From Flavobacterium sangjuense (GTDB lineage Bacteria > Bacteroidota > Bacteroidia > Flavobacteriales > Flavobacteriaceae): a stretch of 64,000 nt of DNA. Positions within the stretch are counted from its first letter, which is position 1. Each line of letters begins with the position of its first letter. The notes under the pieces are model-generated. The model was not told the origin of the DNA. It saw only the letters and a list, made by a program, of their open reading frames with translations, and searched no databases. The DNA lies in assembly GCF_004797125.1 (NCBI RefSeq), contig NZ_CP038810.1:124001-188000 (forward strand), given 5' to 3'. Made by a program: the position numbers and the translations under genes. Below are positions 36,443 through 44,840 of this stretch, piece by piece.

Positions 36443-37516
36443 TTATCCGCCAAAATCGACCACAATTTTTTTCGAAGTTGGTACGGCCTGGCAACTTAAT
36501 GTATAATTTTTGGCTACTTCTGTAGCATCTAATGCGTAATTCACTTTCATTTCGGCGGTACCTTCTACGATTTTGCATCGACAAGTGCTGCAAACTCCAC
36601 CTTTGCAGGCGAATGGTAAATCGGCTCCGGCGGCGATGGCGCTGTCGAGAATGTTGTCATAGGCTTCATCCATAATGAAGTGGAATTCTTTTCCGCCATC
36701 GATGATGGTGACTTCGGTTCCTTCTACTTTTTTCTCAACTATTTTGCTTATTCGTTTTTTATCTTCTTCTGATGTTCCGGTGTTGAACAGTTCGAAATGT
36801 ATTTTTTCCGCTGGTAATCCTGCTGCGGTTAATTCATCGCGCAAGAGGTAAATCATTTGTTCCGGACCGCAGATGAAACAATCGTCTGTGGAAGGAATGT
36901 CGATAATTTTATCAGTTAGGATTTGGAGTTTTTCTTTGGTAAACCTGCCGTTCAAAAGTTCGATGCTTCGGTGTTCTTTGGTTAAGAAATGAAAGATTTC
37001 AAAACGCCCGAAATATTTATTTTTGAGTTGCTCAATTTCCTCTTTAAAGATAATTGATTTTACGGTTCGATTGAGATAAAACAATTTAAAAGTGCTGTTA
37101 GGCTCTGCTGCCAAATGTGTTTTGATGATGGACAATATTGGCGTTATTCCGCTACCGGCGGCAAAGGCGATATAGTTTTTGGATTGCTTCTGATTCACAG
37201 GTGTGTGGAAAGCTCCGTGAGGCGCAATTAAATCGAGCGAATCCCCTTTTTTCAAAGTATCATTTACAAAAGTAGAAAAAACACCATCACTGATTTTTTT
37301 AACCGCAACCTGCCATTTGTTTTCCATTGGGCTGGAACATAACGAATATGAACGTCTTTCATCTTTACCATTGATGTTTGCTCTTACTGTTAAATGTTGT
37401 CCTTGTGTGAATTGGAATTCTTCTTTCAAATCGACCGGAATATCAAAGGTAATCACCGAACAATCTTTGGTTGTTTTATAAATATCTGCGACTTTAATGC
37501 TATGAAATTTTGCCAT
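36443..37516 (-). CDS. paaE: Phenylacetyl-CoA epoxidase reductase PaaE
   Basis: Passes electrons from NADPH via FAD and a 2Fe-2S cluster to PaaA. FAD-binding motif RRSYSLCSSP at about residue 53, NAD-domain AAGSGITPILSI at about 118, and a C-terminal plant-type ferredoxin with CKGGVCSTCRC and LSCQA. 357 residues fits the family. Being first in the run (before paaA) it differs from the E. coli paaABCDE order. The promoter region upstream holds a palindromic operator. Confidence 0.95.
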   Translation of the reverse strand: MAKFHSIKVADIYKTTKDCSVITFDIPVDLKEEFQFTQGQHLTVRANINGKDERRSYSLCSSPMENKWQVAVKKISDGVFSTFVNDTLKKGDSLDLIAPHGAFHTPVNQKQSKNYIAFAAGSGITPILSIIKTHLAAEPNSTFKLFYLNRTVKSIIFKEEIEQLKNKYFGRFEIFHFLTKEHRSIELLNGRFTKEKLQILTDKIIDIPSTDDCFICGPEQMIYLLRDELTAAGLPAEKIHFELFNTGTSEEDKKRISKIVEKKVEGTEVTIIDGGKEFHFIMDEAYDNILDSAIAAGADLPFACKGGVCSTCRCKIVEGTAEMKVNYALDATEVAKNYTLSCQAVPTSKKIVVDFGG

Positions 37517-37533
37517 AAATCTGATTTACAATA

Positions 37534-37553
37534 AAACTAACAACTGTTAGTTT
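37534..37553 (-). promoter_or_regulatory. Candidate TetR operator of the paa operon
   Basis: Perfect palindrome, AAACTAACA and TGTTAGTTT around an AC centre, 17 nt upstream of the paaE ATG. It overlaps the expected transcription start of a promoter with -7 box TAAATTTG (minus strand, 37560-37567), a position suited to repression. 17 of its 20 bases recur at 38243-38262. Confidence 0.7.
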
Positions 37554-37559
37554 ACTATG

Positions 37560-37567
37560 CAAATTTA
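37560..37567 (-). promoter_or_regulatory. -7 box of the paa operon promoter
   Basis: TAAATTTG on the minus strand, 43 nt upstream of the paaE ATG. No clear -33 TTTG, which might mean a need for an activator or simply a weak element. Confidence 0.5.
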
Positions 37568-37631
37568 AGGAATAATTATTAAAACGTTACTATAACGATT
37601 GAAAAATTAACAACCTCTGATTATCAGCAAA

Positions 37632-38207
37632 TTAATCTACTACAATTCCGTTTAATAAAACCTGAATCATATTGGATTTCAGGACTTTTGGGTCGGGGCT
37701 TTTTTTCTTTCCGTACCAAAGATAAAGTGTGCGTAATGTAGAAAGTGTGGAGAAAATGATTACTTCGAGATTGAGGTTTTTGATTTCACCATCGGCGATT
37801 CCCTTTTTGATGATTGTTCGAAAGTTTTCTTCGTAATCTTCCCGCATTTTGATGAAATACGTCAATTCGGCGTCTGCCAAATGCATCCAATCGTTATTTA
37901 AACACGCCAATGCATTGGCATCGCGCAAGGTAATATCGATGTGCAATTGGATGATTCTTTCAATTTTTTTGATGGTGGTTTCGTTAGAACTTACGACTTC
38001 GTTTATGGTATTGGTGAATTCTTCGGCAATTTCAATAACGATTAAAACCAGAATTTCCTGTTTGGATTTGATATGATTGTACAAACTCGCCGCTTTGATA
38101 TCCATAGCCTGTGCAATGTCGCGCATGGTTACGGCACTGTATCCTTTCTCTTTGAAAAGTTGGGCAGCCACAGTAATGATTTCGGTTTTTCTGTCGGTAA
38201 TTTTCAT
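37632..38207 (-). CDS. TetR family transcriptional regulator, likely regulator of paa genes
   Basis: 191 residues from the ATG at 38207 (MKITDRKTEII); upstream in-frame codons to 38252 would run through its own operator. N-terminal helix-turn-helix at about 9-55 (AAQLFKEKGYSAVTMRDIAQAMDIKAASLYNHIKSK). The C-terminal ligand-binding part is not diagnostic. TetR-type PaaR repressors that respond to phenylacetyl-CoA are known in other bacteria; neighbourhood and the shared palindrome support the same role here. Confidence 0.9.
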   Translation of the reverse strand: MKITDRKTEIITVAAQLFKEKGYSAVTMRDIAQAMDIKAASLYNHIKSKQEILVLIVIEIAEEFTNTINEVVSSNETTIKKIERIIQLHIDITLRDANALACLNNDWMHLADAELTYFIKMREDYEENFRTIIKKGIADGEIKNLNLEVIIFSTLSTLRTLYLWYGKKKSPDPKVLKSNMIQVLLNGIVVD

Positions 38208-38215
38208 AATCAGTC

Positions 38216-38223
38216 CAAATATA
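38216..38223 (-). promoter_or_regulatory. -7 box of the TetR gene
   Basis: TATATTTG on the minus strand, 8 nt before the ATG at 38207. The palindrome at 38243-38262 would cover the -33 region. Confidence 0.5.
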
Positions 38224-38242
38224 AAATTAATTTCGAACCGAT

Positions 38243-38262
38243 TAGCTAACAACTGTAAGTTT
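38243..38262 (-). promoter_or_regulatory. Second copy of the TetR operator, in the TetR gene's own promoter
   Basis: TAGCTAACA/AC/TGTAAGTTT, matching the palindrome at 37534 at 17 of 20 positions including the whole core CTAACAACTGT. It fills the space up to the stop codon of the response regulator gene. Confidence 0.68.
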
Positions 38263-38910
38263 CTAAATCAGATTATTACTTTTAGCCTTTTGAATGGCTT
38301 CCAGTTTGTTGTGCACCTGAAGTTTGGTGTAAATATTCTCAATGTGTTTCCGAACCGTAGAAGGCGACAAAAAAAGATTATCGGAAATGATATTGTAATT
38401 CAATCCTTTGCTCAATTGCTCTAGAACTTCTATTTCTCTTGCGGTCAGTTTGATTTCATCATCACATTTTTGCTCAAAATCGATTGGATTACGCAATAGT
38501 TTCAATGTTTTTAAAGCTATTGACGGATTCATGGCTGCACCACCATTTAGCGTTTCTATGATTCCCTGATGCAACTCTTTTGGATTTACTTCTTTTAGCA
38601 AATAGCCATCGGCACCAGCTTTTATAGCATTAAAAATATTTTCATCATTATCAAAAACGGTGAGCATGATGATTTTGATTTGCGGATATTTAGTTTTGAT
38701 GATTTGTGTGGCTTCAATACCATTACAATTTGGCATTTCAATATCCATGAGGATTAAATCAATGTTTTTATTTTGCTCTAGTTTGTGTTGAATTTCGTTG
38801 CCATCGATAGCGGTGAATTTTAAAACCAAATCGTCAAAAAAAGACAGCTTTTCGGCTACTGCTTTTTGCAAAAAAACGTTATCATCTACTATGGCTATTC
38901 TTACGGACAT
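38263..38910 (-). CDS. LuxR/NarL-type response regulator
   Basis: 215 residues. Receiver domain 1-125 with acidic pocket D9/D10, phospho-acceptor D56 in LILMDIEMP, and the Thr/Lys residues in MLTVFD and LLKEVNP. LuxR-type HTH at about 150-210 (LTAREIEVLEQLSKGLNYN, SPSTVRKHIENIYTKL). Probable partner of one or both histidine kinases upstream in the same direction; 246 nt with hairpins separate it from them, so it may also have its own transcript. Confidence 0.95.
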   Translation of the reverse strand: MSVRIAIVDDNVFLQKAVAEKLSFFDDLVLKFTAIDGNEIQHKLEQNKNIDLILMDIEMPNCNGIEATQIIKTKYPQIKIIMLTVFDNDENIFNAIKAGADGYLLKEVNPKELHQGIIETLNGGAAMNPSIALKTLKLLRNPIDFEQKCDDEIKLTAREIEVLEQLSKGLNYNIISDNLFLSPSTVRKHIENIYTKLQVHNKLEAIQKAKSNNLI

Positions 38911-38974
38911 ACTTAAAGGAATTATAAAGCAAATTAGCGTATTTTTTCAAGTTCGCCTACTGATTTTAAAAAAA

Positions 38975-39026
38975 GTCCTTTTCATACTTATGATTTAGCT
39001 TGAATAAACCACAGAATGAAAAGGAC
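38975..39026. repeat. Inverted repeat with 30-nt loop upstream of the response regulator
   Basis: GTCCTTTTCAT (38975-38985) pairs with ATGAAAAGGAC (39016-39026). Located 64-116 nt before the response-regulator ATG; could be a structured leader or a terminator remnant. Confidence 0.55.
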
Positions 39027-39077
39027 AACAATAAAAACAACCTAAGTTATTTTATAAATATCAATACCACTTGACAA

Positions 39078-39089
39078 ATCAAATTTGAT
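39078..39089. promoter_or_regulatory. 12-bp palindrome ATCAAATTTGAT
   Basis: Perfect palindrome in the kinase-response regulator gap. A binding site is possible but such AT-rich palindromes also occur by chance. Confidence 0.25.
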
Positions 39090-39107
39090 AAGATAATCTG
39101 ATAAAAA

Positions 39108-39129
39108 AAATACGGCAAATGCCGTATTT
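39108..39129. terminator. 22-bp palindrome/terminator after the kinase gene, copy 1
   Basis: Arms AAATACGGCA and TGCCGTATTT around an AA centre. On the minus strand a run of eight T follows, so it can end the kinase transcript 27 nt after the stop. An almost identical palindrome lies at 47148-47169, where no T run follows, which suggests an additional role as a protein site. Confidence 0.75.
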
Positions 39130-39156
39130 AAATCCTTATTGTTTTTCTGCTAGTTT

Positions 39157-41109
39157 TTATCCTTTTACTTTTATTACGATTTCGGTTCCGGTTGTTGCAT
39201 TTGTGATAAACTCAATATCACCGTTGATGTCATAAATTCTCTTTTTCATATTATTTATACCGTTACCTAATTCAATTTTATCGACATCAAATCCTTTCCC
39301 GTCATCTTTAATTGTTATAATCAGAACATCATTATTAGATTTAATATCAATTTTTATGCTCTTGGCTTCCGCATATTTAATACTATTGTTTATGGCTTCC
39401 TGAATCGTTCTGTAAATGTTCATTCCTTCTATTGAAGGAAATTTAATTTCTTTTAAATTGTCTTCGATATGAAACGAAAACTGGATTTCTTCTTTGGCTT
39501 CTTTGGCCTTATCGATAAAGTTGTGAATTCTTGTCTGCAAATCTTCCAGTGAAATTTCGCTGCTGTTCATTGCCCAAATCGTGTCCCGAAGTTCAATGAT
39601 GGTTGACTTGGCAAAATTACTGATGCTCGAAATCTTATTGTCCAGTTTGGAGTTTTGTATCTCAAAAGCATATTTAATATTATCGACTGACGAAATGATA
39701 AAGGTTAGTTGCGACCCAATATTATCATGCAAATCTCTTGATATTTGAAGCCGTTGCTCCTGTAATTTGTTTTGGGTTTCGATTTTACTGATAGCCGATT
39801 TGAGCTCAAACTCTTGTTCCTGTTGCTTGTTTTTGAGTTTTTGTTGGCGATACACCAAATAGATTATTATCAGCAACGCTAAAGAAATCAATCCCAAAAT
39901 CAGGAACTGCGTATTCTTATTTTTGATTTCTAATTCGCGTGTGGCGATTTCAGCTTTTGACTTTTGAAGCAGTTTTTCTTTTTTCTCCGTTTGGTATTTC
40001 GTTTCCAATTCGGCGGTTTGTTTAACCGTATTGTCAACGAGTAATTGCTCATTTACGATTGCCCATTTATTGACATAAAAACTCACGCTGTCAGGCTGAT
40101 TCAGATTCGAACAAACAACGATTAATGAATTGTAATTTATCTGTAATTTATCGTTGAGCTCTTCTTTTTCGTATACTTTTTTTGTGGACAGCAATAAACT
40201 TTTTGCCTTATCGTATTTTTTGTCTGCTATGTATTCCTTTGCCAGGTTTAAATCAAAATTTGTTTTATCTAAATTTGAATTTAAAGCTTCTCTTGCCTCT
40301 TTAGATTTCTCATAAAGAGCTAACGCATCTTTAGATTTTTTCTGAGCAGTTTTGATAGTAGCTATATTATTAAATCCGCTTGAAATTCCTTTTTGATTGC
40401 CAACTGTTGTGCAGGCTTTAACGCTTTTATTGTAGTAATTTAAAGCATGCAGCGTATCATTCATCTGAAGATATACATTACCTAGATTCAGGCAGGAAAC
40501 ACACAACTCTTCGGTGAAATTATTTTTTTCCTGATACTTTACGACAGCACTTATGTATTGCAATGCCTTTGGATAGTTCTTTAGTTTGAGGAGAATTAAC
40601 CCGATATTTCCTTTTGTAATACTGGTGTTTTTCTCGTCTTTTATACTTTCAAAATAATGCAACGCTTCTAAAAACGAACTCATCGCCTCTTTATAGTGCT
40701 GCGTTTTTTCATAGATGTTGGCCAAATTATTATTGATTTTGGCCAAACCTCTGCTGTCATTTCTCAGCTTTCTGATTTTATATGCTTTGAGGTAATTTGC
40801 TTTGGAATTTTGAAAATCTCCTTTCATAAAATATACAGCACCAATGTCGCTATAAACTTGAGCCATCAAGGTTGAATCCGATAATTTTACGGATTCCCGA
40901 ATTGCTTTTTCACCATAATTCAACGCCGAATCGGTAGCGATTTTTGAGTAATACCAAGTTAAATCAGAATAAATAACTGCAGTTCTCTTGGCGTCAGGAT
41001 TATTTTTTAATTCTTTTTTTAAATTGTCGATTAACTCCTGGGCATTTTGAGCAAAACCAAAATTAAATCCAAGCAGACAAAACAGCATTAATCCAATAAC
41101 TCTTTTCAT
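39157..41109 (-). CDS. TPR-containing sensor histidine kinase (HisKA_3 type)
   Basis: 650 residues. Signal peptide 1-20; periplasmic TPR repeats about 45-345; coiled region with LQKSKAEIATRELEIK; transmembrane helix 402-420; then the phospho-acceptor H461 in SRDLHDNIGSQL and the ATPase domain with N box AINNSIKYAEAKS and DDGKGFD. This NarL-type kinase class phosphorylates LuxR-type regulators such as the one at 38263. Separated by 2 nt from its paralogue upstream; the kinase halves are nearly identical whereas the sensor halves differ. Confidence 0.93.
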   Translation of the reverse strand: MKRVIGLMLFCLLGFNFGFAQNAQELIDNLKKELKNNPDAKRTAVIYSDLTWYYSKIATDSALNYGEKAIRESVKLSDSTLMAQVYSDIGAVYFMKGDFQNSKANYLKAYKIRKLRNDSRGLAKINNNLANIYEKTQHYKEAMSSFLEALHYFESIKDEKNTSITKGNIGLILLKLKNYPKALQYISAVVKYQEKNNFTEELCVSCLNLGNVYLQMNDTLHALNYYNKSVKACTTVGNQKGISSGFNNIATIKTAQKKSKDALALYEKSKEAREALNSNLDKTNFDLNLAKEYIADKKYDKAKSLLLSTKKVYEKEELNDKLQINYNSLIVVCSNLNQPDSVSFYVNKWAIVNEQLLVDNTVKQTAELETKYQTEKKEKLLQKSKAEIATRELEIKNKNTQFLILGLISLALLIIIYLVYRQQKLKNKQQEQEFELKSAISKIETQNKLQEQRLQISRDLHDNIGSQLTFIISSVDNIKYAFEIQNSKLDNKISSISNFAKSTIIELRDTIWAMNSSEISLEDLQTRIHNFIDKAKEAKEEIQFSFHIEDNLKEIKFPSIEGMNIYRTIQEAINNSIKYAEAKSIKIDIKSNNDVLIITIKDDGKGFDVDKIELGNGINNMKKRIYDINGDIEFITNATTGTEIVIKVKG

Positions 41110-41111
41110 GT

Positions 41112-43007
41112 TTATTTATTAAAAAACAAATTAATTTTGGTTCCGTTACTGTTGCTTTGCAGTTCAAATTTCCCGCCGATTTCGGCAATTCTTTTTTGCA
41201 TATTCATCAATCCGTAGCCACTTTCTACAGCTTTTTCATCAAATCCTTTTCCGTCATCTTTGACAGTGATTTTGACAGCTTCATTCTCCCGTTTTGCATC
41301 GATGGCAATACTTTTAGCCGCTGCATATTTGATACTGTTATTGATGGCTTCCTGTATGGTTCTGTAAATATTCATTCCTTCAATTGAAGTAAAGATTACA
41401 TTTTTTAAACTTTTTTCTATGGTAAAATTAAAGCTGATTTCTGCCTTGGCTTCTTTGGCTTTTTCAATAAAATTATGAATTCTTGTTTGTAAATCTTCGA
41501 GTGAAATTTCACTGTTATTCATCGCCCAAATGGTGTCGCGAAGTTCTACTATAGTCGACTTGGCAAAATTGCTGATGCTGGAAAGCTTGTTGTCAAGTTT
41601 TGAATTTTTGAGTTCAAAAGCATATTTAATATTATCGACAGACGAAATTATAAAGGTGAGTTGCGACCCAATATTATCATGCAAATCTCTTGATATTTGA
41701 AGTCGTTGTTCCTGCAGTTTGCTTTGATTTTCAATTTTTACAATAGCCGATTTGAGTTCAAATTCCTGTTCCTGTTGCTTGTTTTTTAGTTTTTGTTGGC
41801 GATAAACCAAATAGATTATTATTAGCAATGCCAATGAAATCATTCCTAAAATCAGGAACTGCATATTCTTCTTTTTGATTTCTAATTCCCGGGTTGCGAT
41901 TTCAGCTTTTGACTTTTGGAGCAATTTTTCTTTCTTTTCATTTTGATATTTTGCTTCCAGTTCTGAAAATATTTTGGCTCTGTCTTTCTCAAAAACAGAA
42001 TCTCTTATTTTTATATAATTCTCCTGATCCTCAACCGTTTTTTGAAGGTTATTTCTTTTCTTGTTGAACAAACTTCGGCTCATATAAAAATCCCGAAGTT
42101 TTTCTGCACTCATGCTTTTTTTAGCAGCATCATGAGCTATTTCAAACATTTTTTCTGCCTTGGTAAAATCATCCGTTTCATAGGCTATTCGGGCTAAATT
42201 GGTATAACAGGTGGCAAGGTCATAATAATAAAGTGCATCTTTTTTTTGTCCGGATTTTTTAAAATTTATTTCATTAATCACCCTCGAAGATTCAATCCAT
42301 CGTTTCGCTTCCTTGTATTTTTTCTGTTTTATTAAAGTGTTCCCAATATTATTATAAGTATCGGGAATCTCCAGCGTATCTTTTCCTTTAAAATATTTAA
42401 AAACCTTTTTATGGTAATATAATGCACTATCGGGTTTTTCCCAGTCATCATAATTTATCGCAATTGCGTTTAAAGCATGCCAAATACTTTCTTTGCTGCT
42501 TTTTTTTTTGCTTAGCCAATAATTCAGGGATTTTTTTCCGTAATAAATTCCTTTTTTATAACTCTCAAAATCATGATAATTTAATGACAGATTTGTATAC
42601 CAATAGCCAACCCATTTTTCCTTGTTTTCTTTTTCAGCTATTTTTAACCCATTAAAACTGTAGCTGATTGCTTTGTCATACTGTCCTTGTTTATTGTAAA
42701 CCTTGGCTATATTATTATAGACCGTCATAAGCGAATTAAAATCCCCACCGTTTTGCAGCAATTTTATCGCCTTTTCCCCATACACAACTGAACTGTCTAA
42801 CTTGTTGTAGTCGCAGCAGCGTGCATTTTTACAGAAATAATATTGGGCTTCATCCGCAGTTGTTTTGATGCTTTTTTTTGCTACTTTAAAGTAGTAATCC
42901 GAAGAATCCTGAGATTGAAATGCTTTGATTAATATCTTCTGAATCTCCTGAGAAAATCCATTTGAGAAACATAATAAGGTGAAGATAAGAATATACTGTT
43001 TGGTCAT
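41112..43007 (-). CDS. TPR-containing sensor histidine kinase, tandem paralogue
   Basis: 631 residues with the same plan: signal peptide 1-19 (NGFSQ), TPR sensor region about 30-340, EKKEKLLQKSKAEIATREL linker, transmembrane helix near 385-405, SRDLHDNIGSQL with the phospho-His, and ATPase motifs AINNSIKYAAAKS and DDGKGFDEKAV. First gene of the kinase pair. From the linker to the C-terminus it differs from its neighbour at few positions, mostly in the last 90 residues. Confidence 0.93.
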   Translation of the reverse strand: MTKQYILIFTLLCFSNGFSQEIQKILIKAFQSQDSSDYYFKVAKKSIKTTADEAQYYFCKNARCCDYNKLDSSVVYGEKAIKLLQNGGDFNSLMTVYNNIAKVYNKQGQYDKAISYSFNGLKIAEKENKEKWVGYWYTNLSLNYHDFESYKKGIYYGKKSLNYWLSKKKSSKESIWHALNAIAINYDDWEKPDSALYYHKKVFKYFKGKDTLEIPDTYNNIGNTLIKQKKYKEAKRWIESSRVINEINFKKSGQKKDALYYYDLATCYTNLARIAYETDDFTKAEKMFEIAHDAAKKSMSAEKLRDFYMSRSLFNKKRNNLQKTVEDQENYIKIRDSVFEKDRAKIFSELEAKYQNEKKEKLLQKSKAEIATRELEIKKKNMQFLILGMISLALLIIIYLVYRQQKLKNKQQEQEFELKSAIVKIENQSKLQEQRLQISRDLHDNIGSQLTFIISSVDNIKYAFELKNSKLDNKLSSISNFAKSTIVELRDTIWAMNNSEISLEDLQTRIHNFIEKAKEAKAEISFNFTIEKSLKNVIFTSIEGMNIYRTIQEAINNSIKYAAAKSIAIDAKRENEAVKITVKDDGKGFDEKAVESGYGLMNMQKRIAEIGGKFELQSNSNGTKINLFFNK

Positions 43008-43064
43008 TTGAAGAAATTATATGATAAATATATTAAAAATGTTAAAATAAAAAGTTTAACATAT

Positions 43065-43340
43065 TCATTTTCTTGGATATAAACCTTCAATCAGGTCAAC
43101 ATTGAGTTCATAAATTTCTTTGTTGAGTGTGGAATTAATATAGTTTAGTTTTTGCTTTAATTCTTCTGACAATTGTAGTTGATTATTTTGAAGTTGCTGC
43201 TCGTTGCTTAACTGCACAATAAAGTCTTCCAAAAATTTTACCCTGGAACGGAATTTCTGTCTGTCTAATTGGATTTTATTGATTAAATAAATAATAAATA
43301 TCAAAAACAAAATGGTCATTAGGGCTAAAAAATTTGTCAT
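43065..43340 (-). CDS. Small membrane-anchored coiled-coil protein
   Basis: 91 residues: one N-terminal hydrophobic helix (about 4-22, FLALMTILFLIFIIYLI) followed by a Gln/Leu/Lys-rich helical tail that is probably a coiled coil. No family recognised. It lies between the PD40 protein (15 nt) and the kinases (57 nt), all in the same direction, which makes a small accessory part of the signalling set possible but unproven. Confidence 0.6.
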   Translation of the reverse strand: MTNFLALMTILFLIFIIYLINKIQLDRQKFRSRVKFLEDFIVQLSNEQQLQNNQLQLSEELKQKLNYINSTLNKEIYELNVDLIEGLYPRK

Positions 43341-43355
43341 ATTTTTAAAAATAAA

Positions 43356-44777
43356 TTATTTATACAGGTTCTTTTTTGCAATAGCAATACTCTTCAAAAC
43401 ATTCTTCCCATCGGTAATTGAAATGAAGTATAAAATTTCATTTTTTTCATCATAATAAGGCAAACTGTCAAATTCATTTGTATTGACTTTGCTTCCAAGA
43501 TTTATAGGTTCTGACCAGTTTTTCCAGGTATCATCCAATCGATAGGAAACATAGATATCAAGATCTCCAAAACCACTGAATCCGTTGCTGCTGAACAGCA
43601 ATGTTTTTTGATCAGCCAATAACTGAGGTGCCCCTTCATCATTAGCGGAATTGATTGCTTTACCCATGCTTTGCAGGAAACTATAGGTGCCGTCTTCTTT
43701 TTGTTGTGCAAAATATAGATCGGTTCCGCCTTGCGTAAAATCGGTTTCTATAGCCATAATAAAAACTTTCGCATCTGCAGTTATCGTCGCCTCTGAAGTA
43801 TCCTCATAGTTATTATAAGCGGTAACTTTTACCGGCCCGGCTTTTTCATAATTTCCATTCTTAATTGAAAAAAGAGTATAACCTGTTTCATTGGTTCCAT
43901 TGCTATAACCATCTCCGCCTTTTAACAGAAAATCAGCACCGACATATTCCATATAGTTATATGTTGCGCCAGTATTTAAGGCTGTTTCTAAAGTTCTATT
44001 CCCCCAGCTGCCATCTGGTTTTTTTGAAAAAGAATAAATCAATTCTGTGTCATTATCAACTGCTGAGATATACATTTTCTTGCCTTCACTAGTTATTGTT
44101 GGGCTTGTTAGTATTTCTCCCTCTAACGCTACAGTTGTTGACGGAGACAATTTCTCGAAAGCTTCGTTTGTATTTATTTGAGCCTCAAGCGGTGTTTCTG
44201 AATCTGAAATACCAATGGCATCAATTTGTTTTTGTCCCGGAAGCAATGCAAAATTGAATTCTACTCTAACGGCAACAACTCCCGAAACAGCATTTTCAAG
44301 AATCGCATTTTCAATTCCCGGATTCAGAACATCTGGAGCTTCCTGCACTTTTCTTCTTTTTCGCTTGAAATAATATTTACGATCAGCCGGAATAGTTGCT
44401 TTAAACGTTGGTGTTTTATAATTCAGTTTTCGCGACCAAACGGTTTCATATTTTCCTGAACCTGTATCAACTCCGATTTTTACCACACAACCGGCATTTA
44501 AGTTTTCAAAAATGGCTACCTGTTTAACGGTTTGTGGTTTTTCAAAACTTACTTGCACCCATTCGTAACCATTAAGTGCATTTTTTGGTGTCCAGGCATT
44601 TGGACTGCTTCCGGCTTGTGGAAAAGCGTCTGGTTTTCCTAATATTCTTTTAATTCCAAATTGTTTTCCGCCCAAATCTGAAGAATATTTTATCAGTTTA
44701 TTGGCCCATTGCACTTGTTGCGCATTCACAGAAAAAAGAAGAAAGAGAAAAGAGAAAAGAGAAAAAAATGTTTTCAT
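43356..44777 (-). CDS. Secreted PD40 beta-propeller protein
   Basis: 473 residues from the ATG at 44777, which gives a clear signal peptide (MKTFFSLFSFLFLLFSVNAQ); the frame stays open to 44831 but that part would run through a hairpin. Residues about 30-190 look like a discoidin-type sandwich (GYEWVQVSFEKPQTVKQVAI). The second half has PD40/WD40-like repeats (KKMYISAVDNDTELIYSF, KTLLFSSNGFSGFGDLDIYVS) as in the N-terminal parts of OmpA-family proteins of this phylum, but no OmpA domain follows. Function unknown. Confidence 0.82.
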   Translation of the reverse strand: MKTFFSLFSFLFLLFSVNAQQVQWANKLIKYSSDLGGKQFGIKRILGKPDAFPQAGSSPNAWTPKNALNGYEWVQVSFEKPQTVKQVAIFENLNAGCVVKIGVDTGSGKYETVWSRKLNYKTPTFKATIPADRKYYFKRKRRKVQEAPDVLNPGIENAILENAVSGVVAVRVEFNFALLPGQKQIDAIGISDSETPLEAQINTNEAFEKLSPSTTVALEGEILTSPTITSEGKKMYISAVDNDTELIYSFSKKPDGSWGNRTLETALNTGATYNYMEYVGADFLLKGGDGYSNGTNETGYTLFSIKNGNYEKAGPVKVTAYNNYEDTSEATITADAKVFIMAIETDFTQGGTDLYFAQQKEDGTYSFLQSMGKAINSANDEGAPQLLADQKTLLFSSNGFSGFGDLDIYVSYRLDDTWKNWSEPINLGSKVNTNEFDSLPYYDEKNEILYFISITDGKNVLKSIAIAKKNLYK

Positions 44778-44789
44778 AATGTTATAATT

Positions 44790-44825
44790 AAAAAGGACTG
44801 TAAGTCTCAAGTTACAGCCCTTTTT
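44790..44825 (-). terminator. Hairpin between the PQQ-like gene and the PD40 gene
   Basis: AAAAAGG-A-CTGTAA pairs with TTACAG-C-CCTTTTT with one mismatch; T run on the minus strand. It ends only 12 nt before the ATG of the PD40 gene at 44777, so termination there would leave little room for a separate promoter. Confidence 0.75.
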
Positions 44826-44840
44826 GTCCAAACTAAAATC

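Noticed and set aside
37632-38252. Longer TetR protein starting at 38252
   Set aside because: The extra residues would be coded by the promoter and operator region and lie before the conserved HTH start; the ATG at 38207 fits better.
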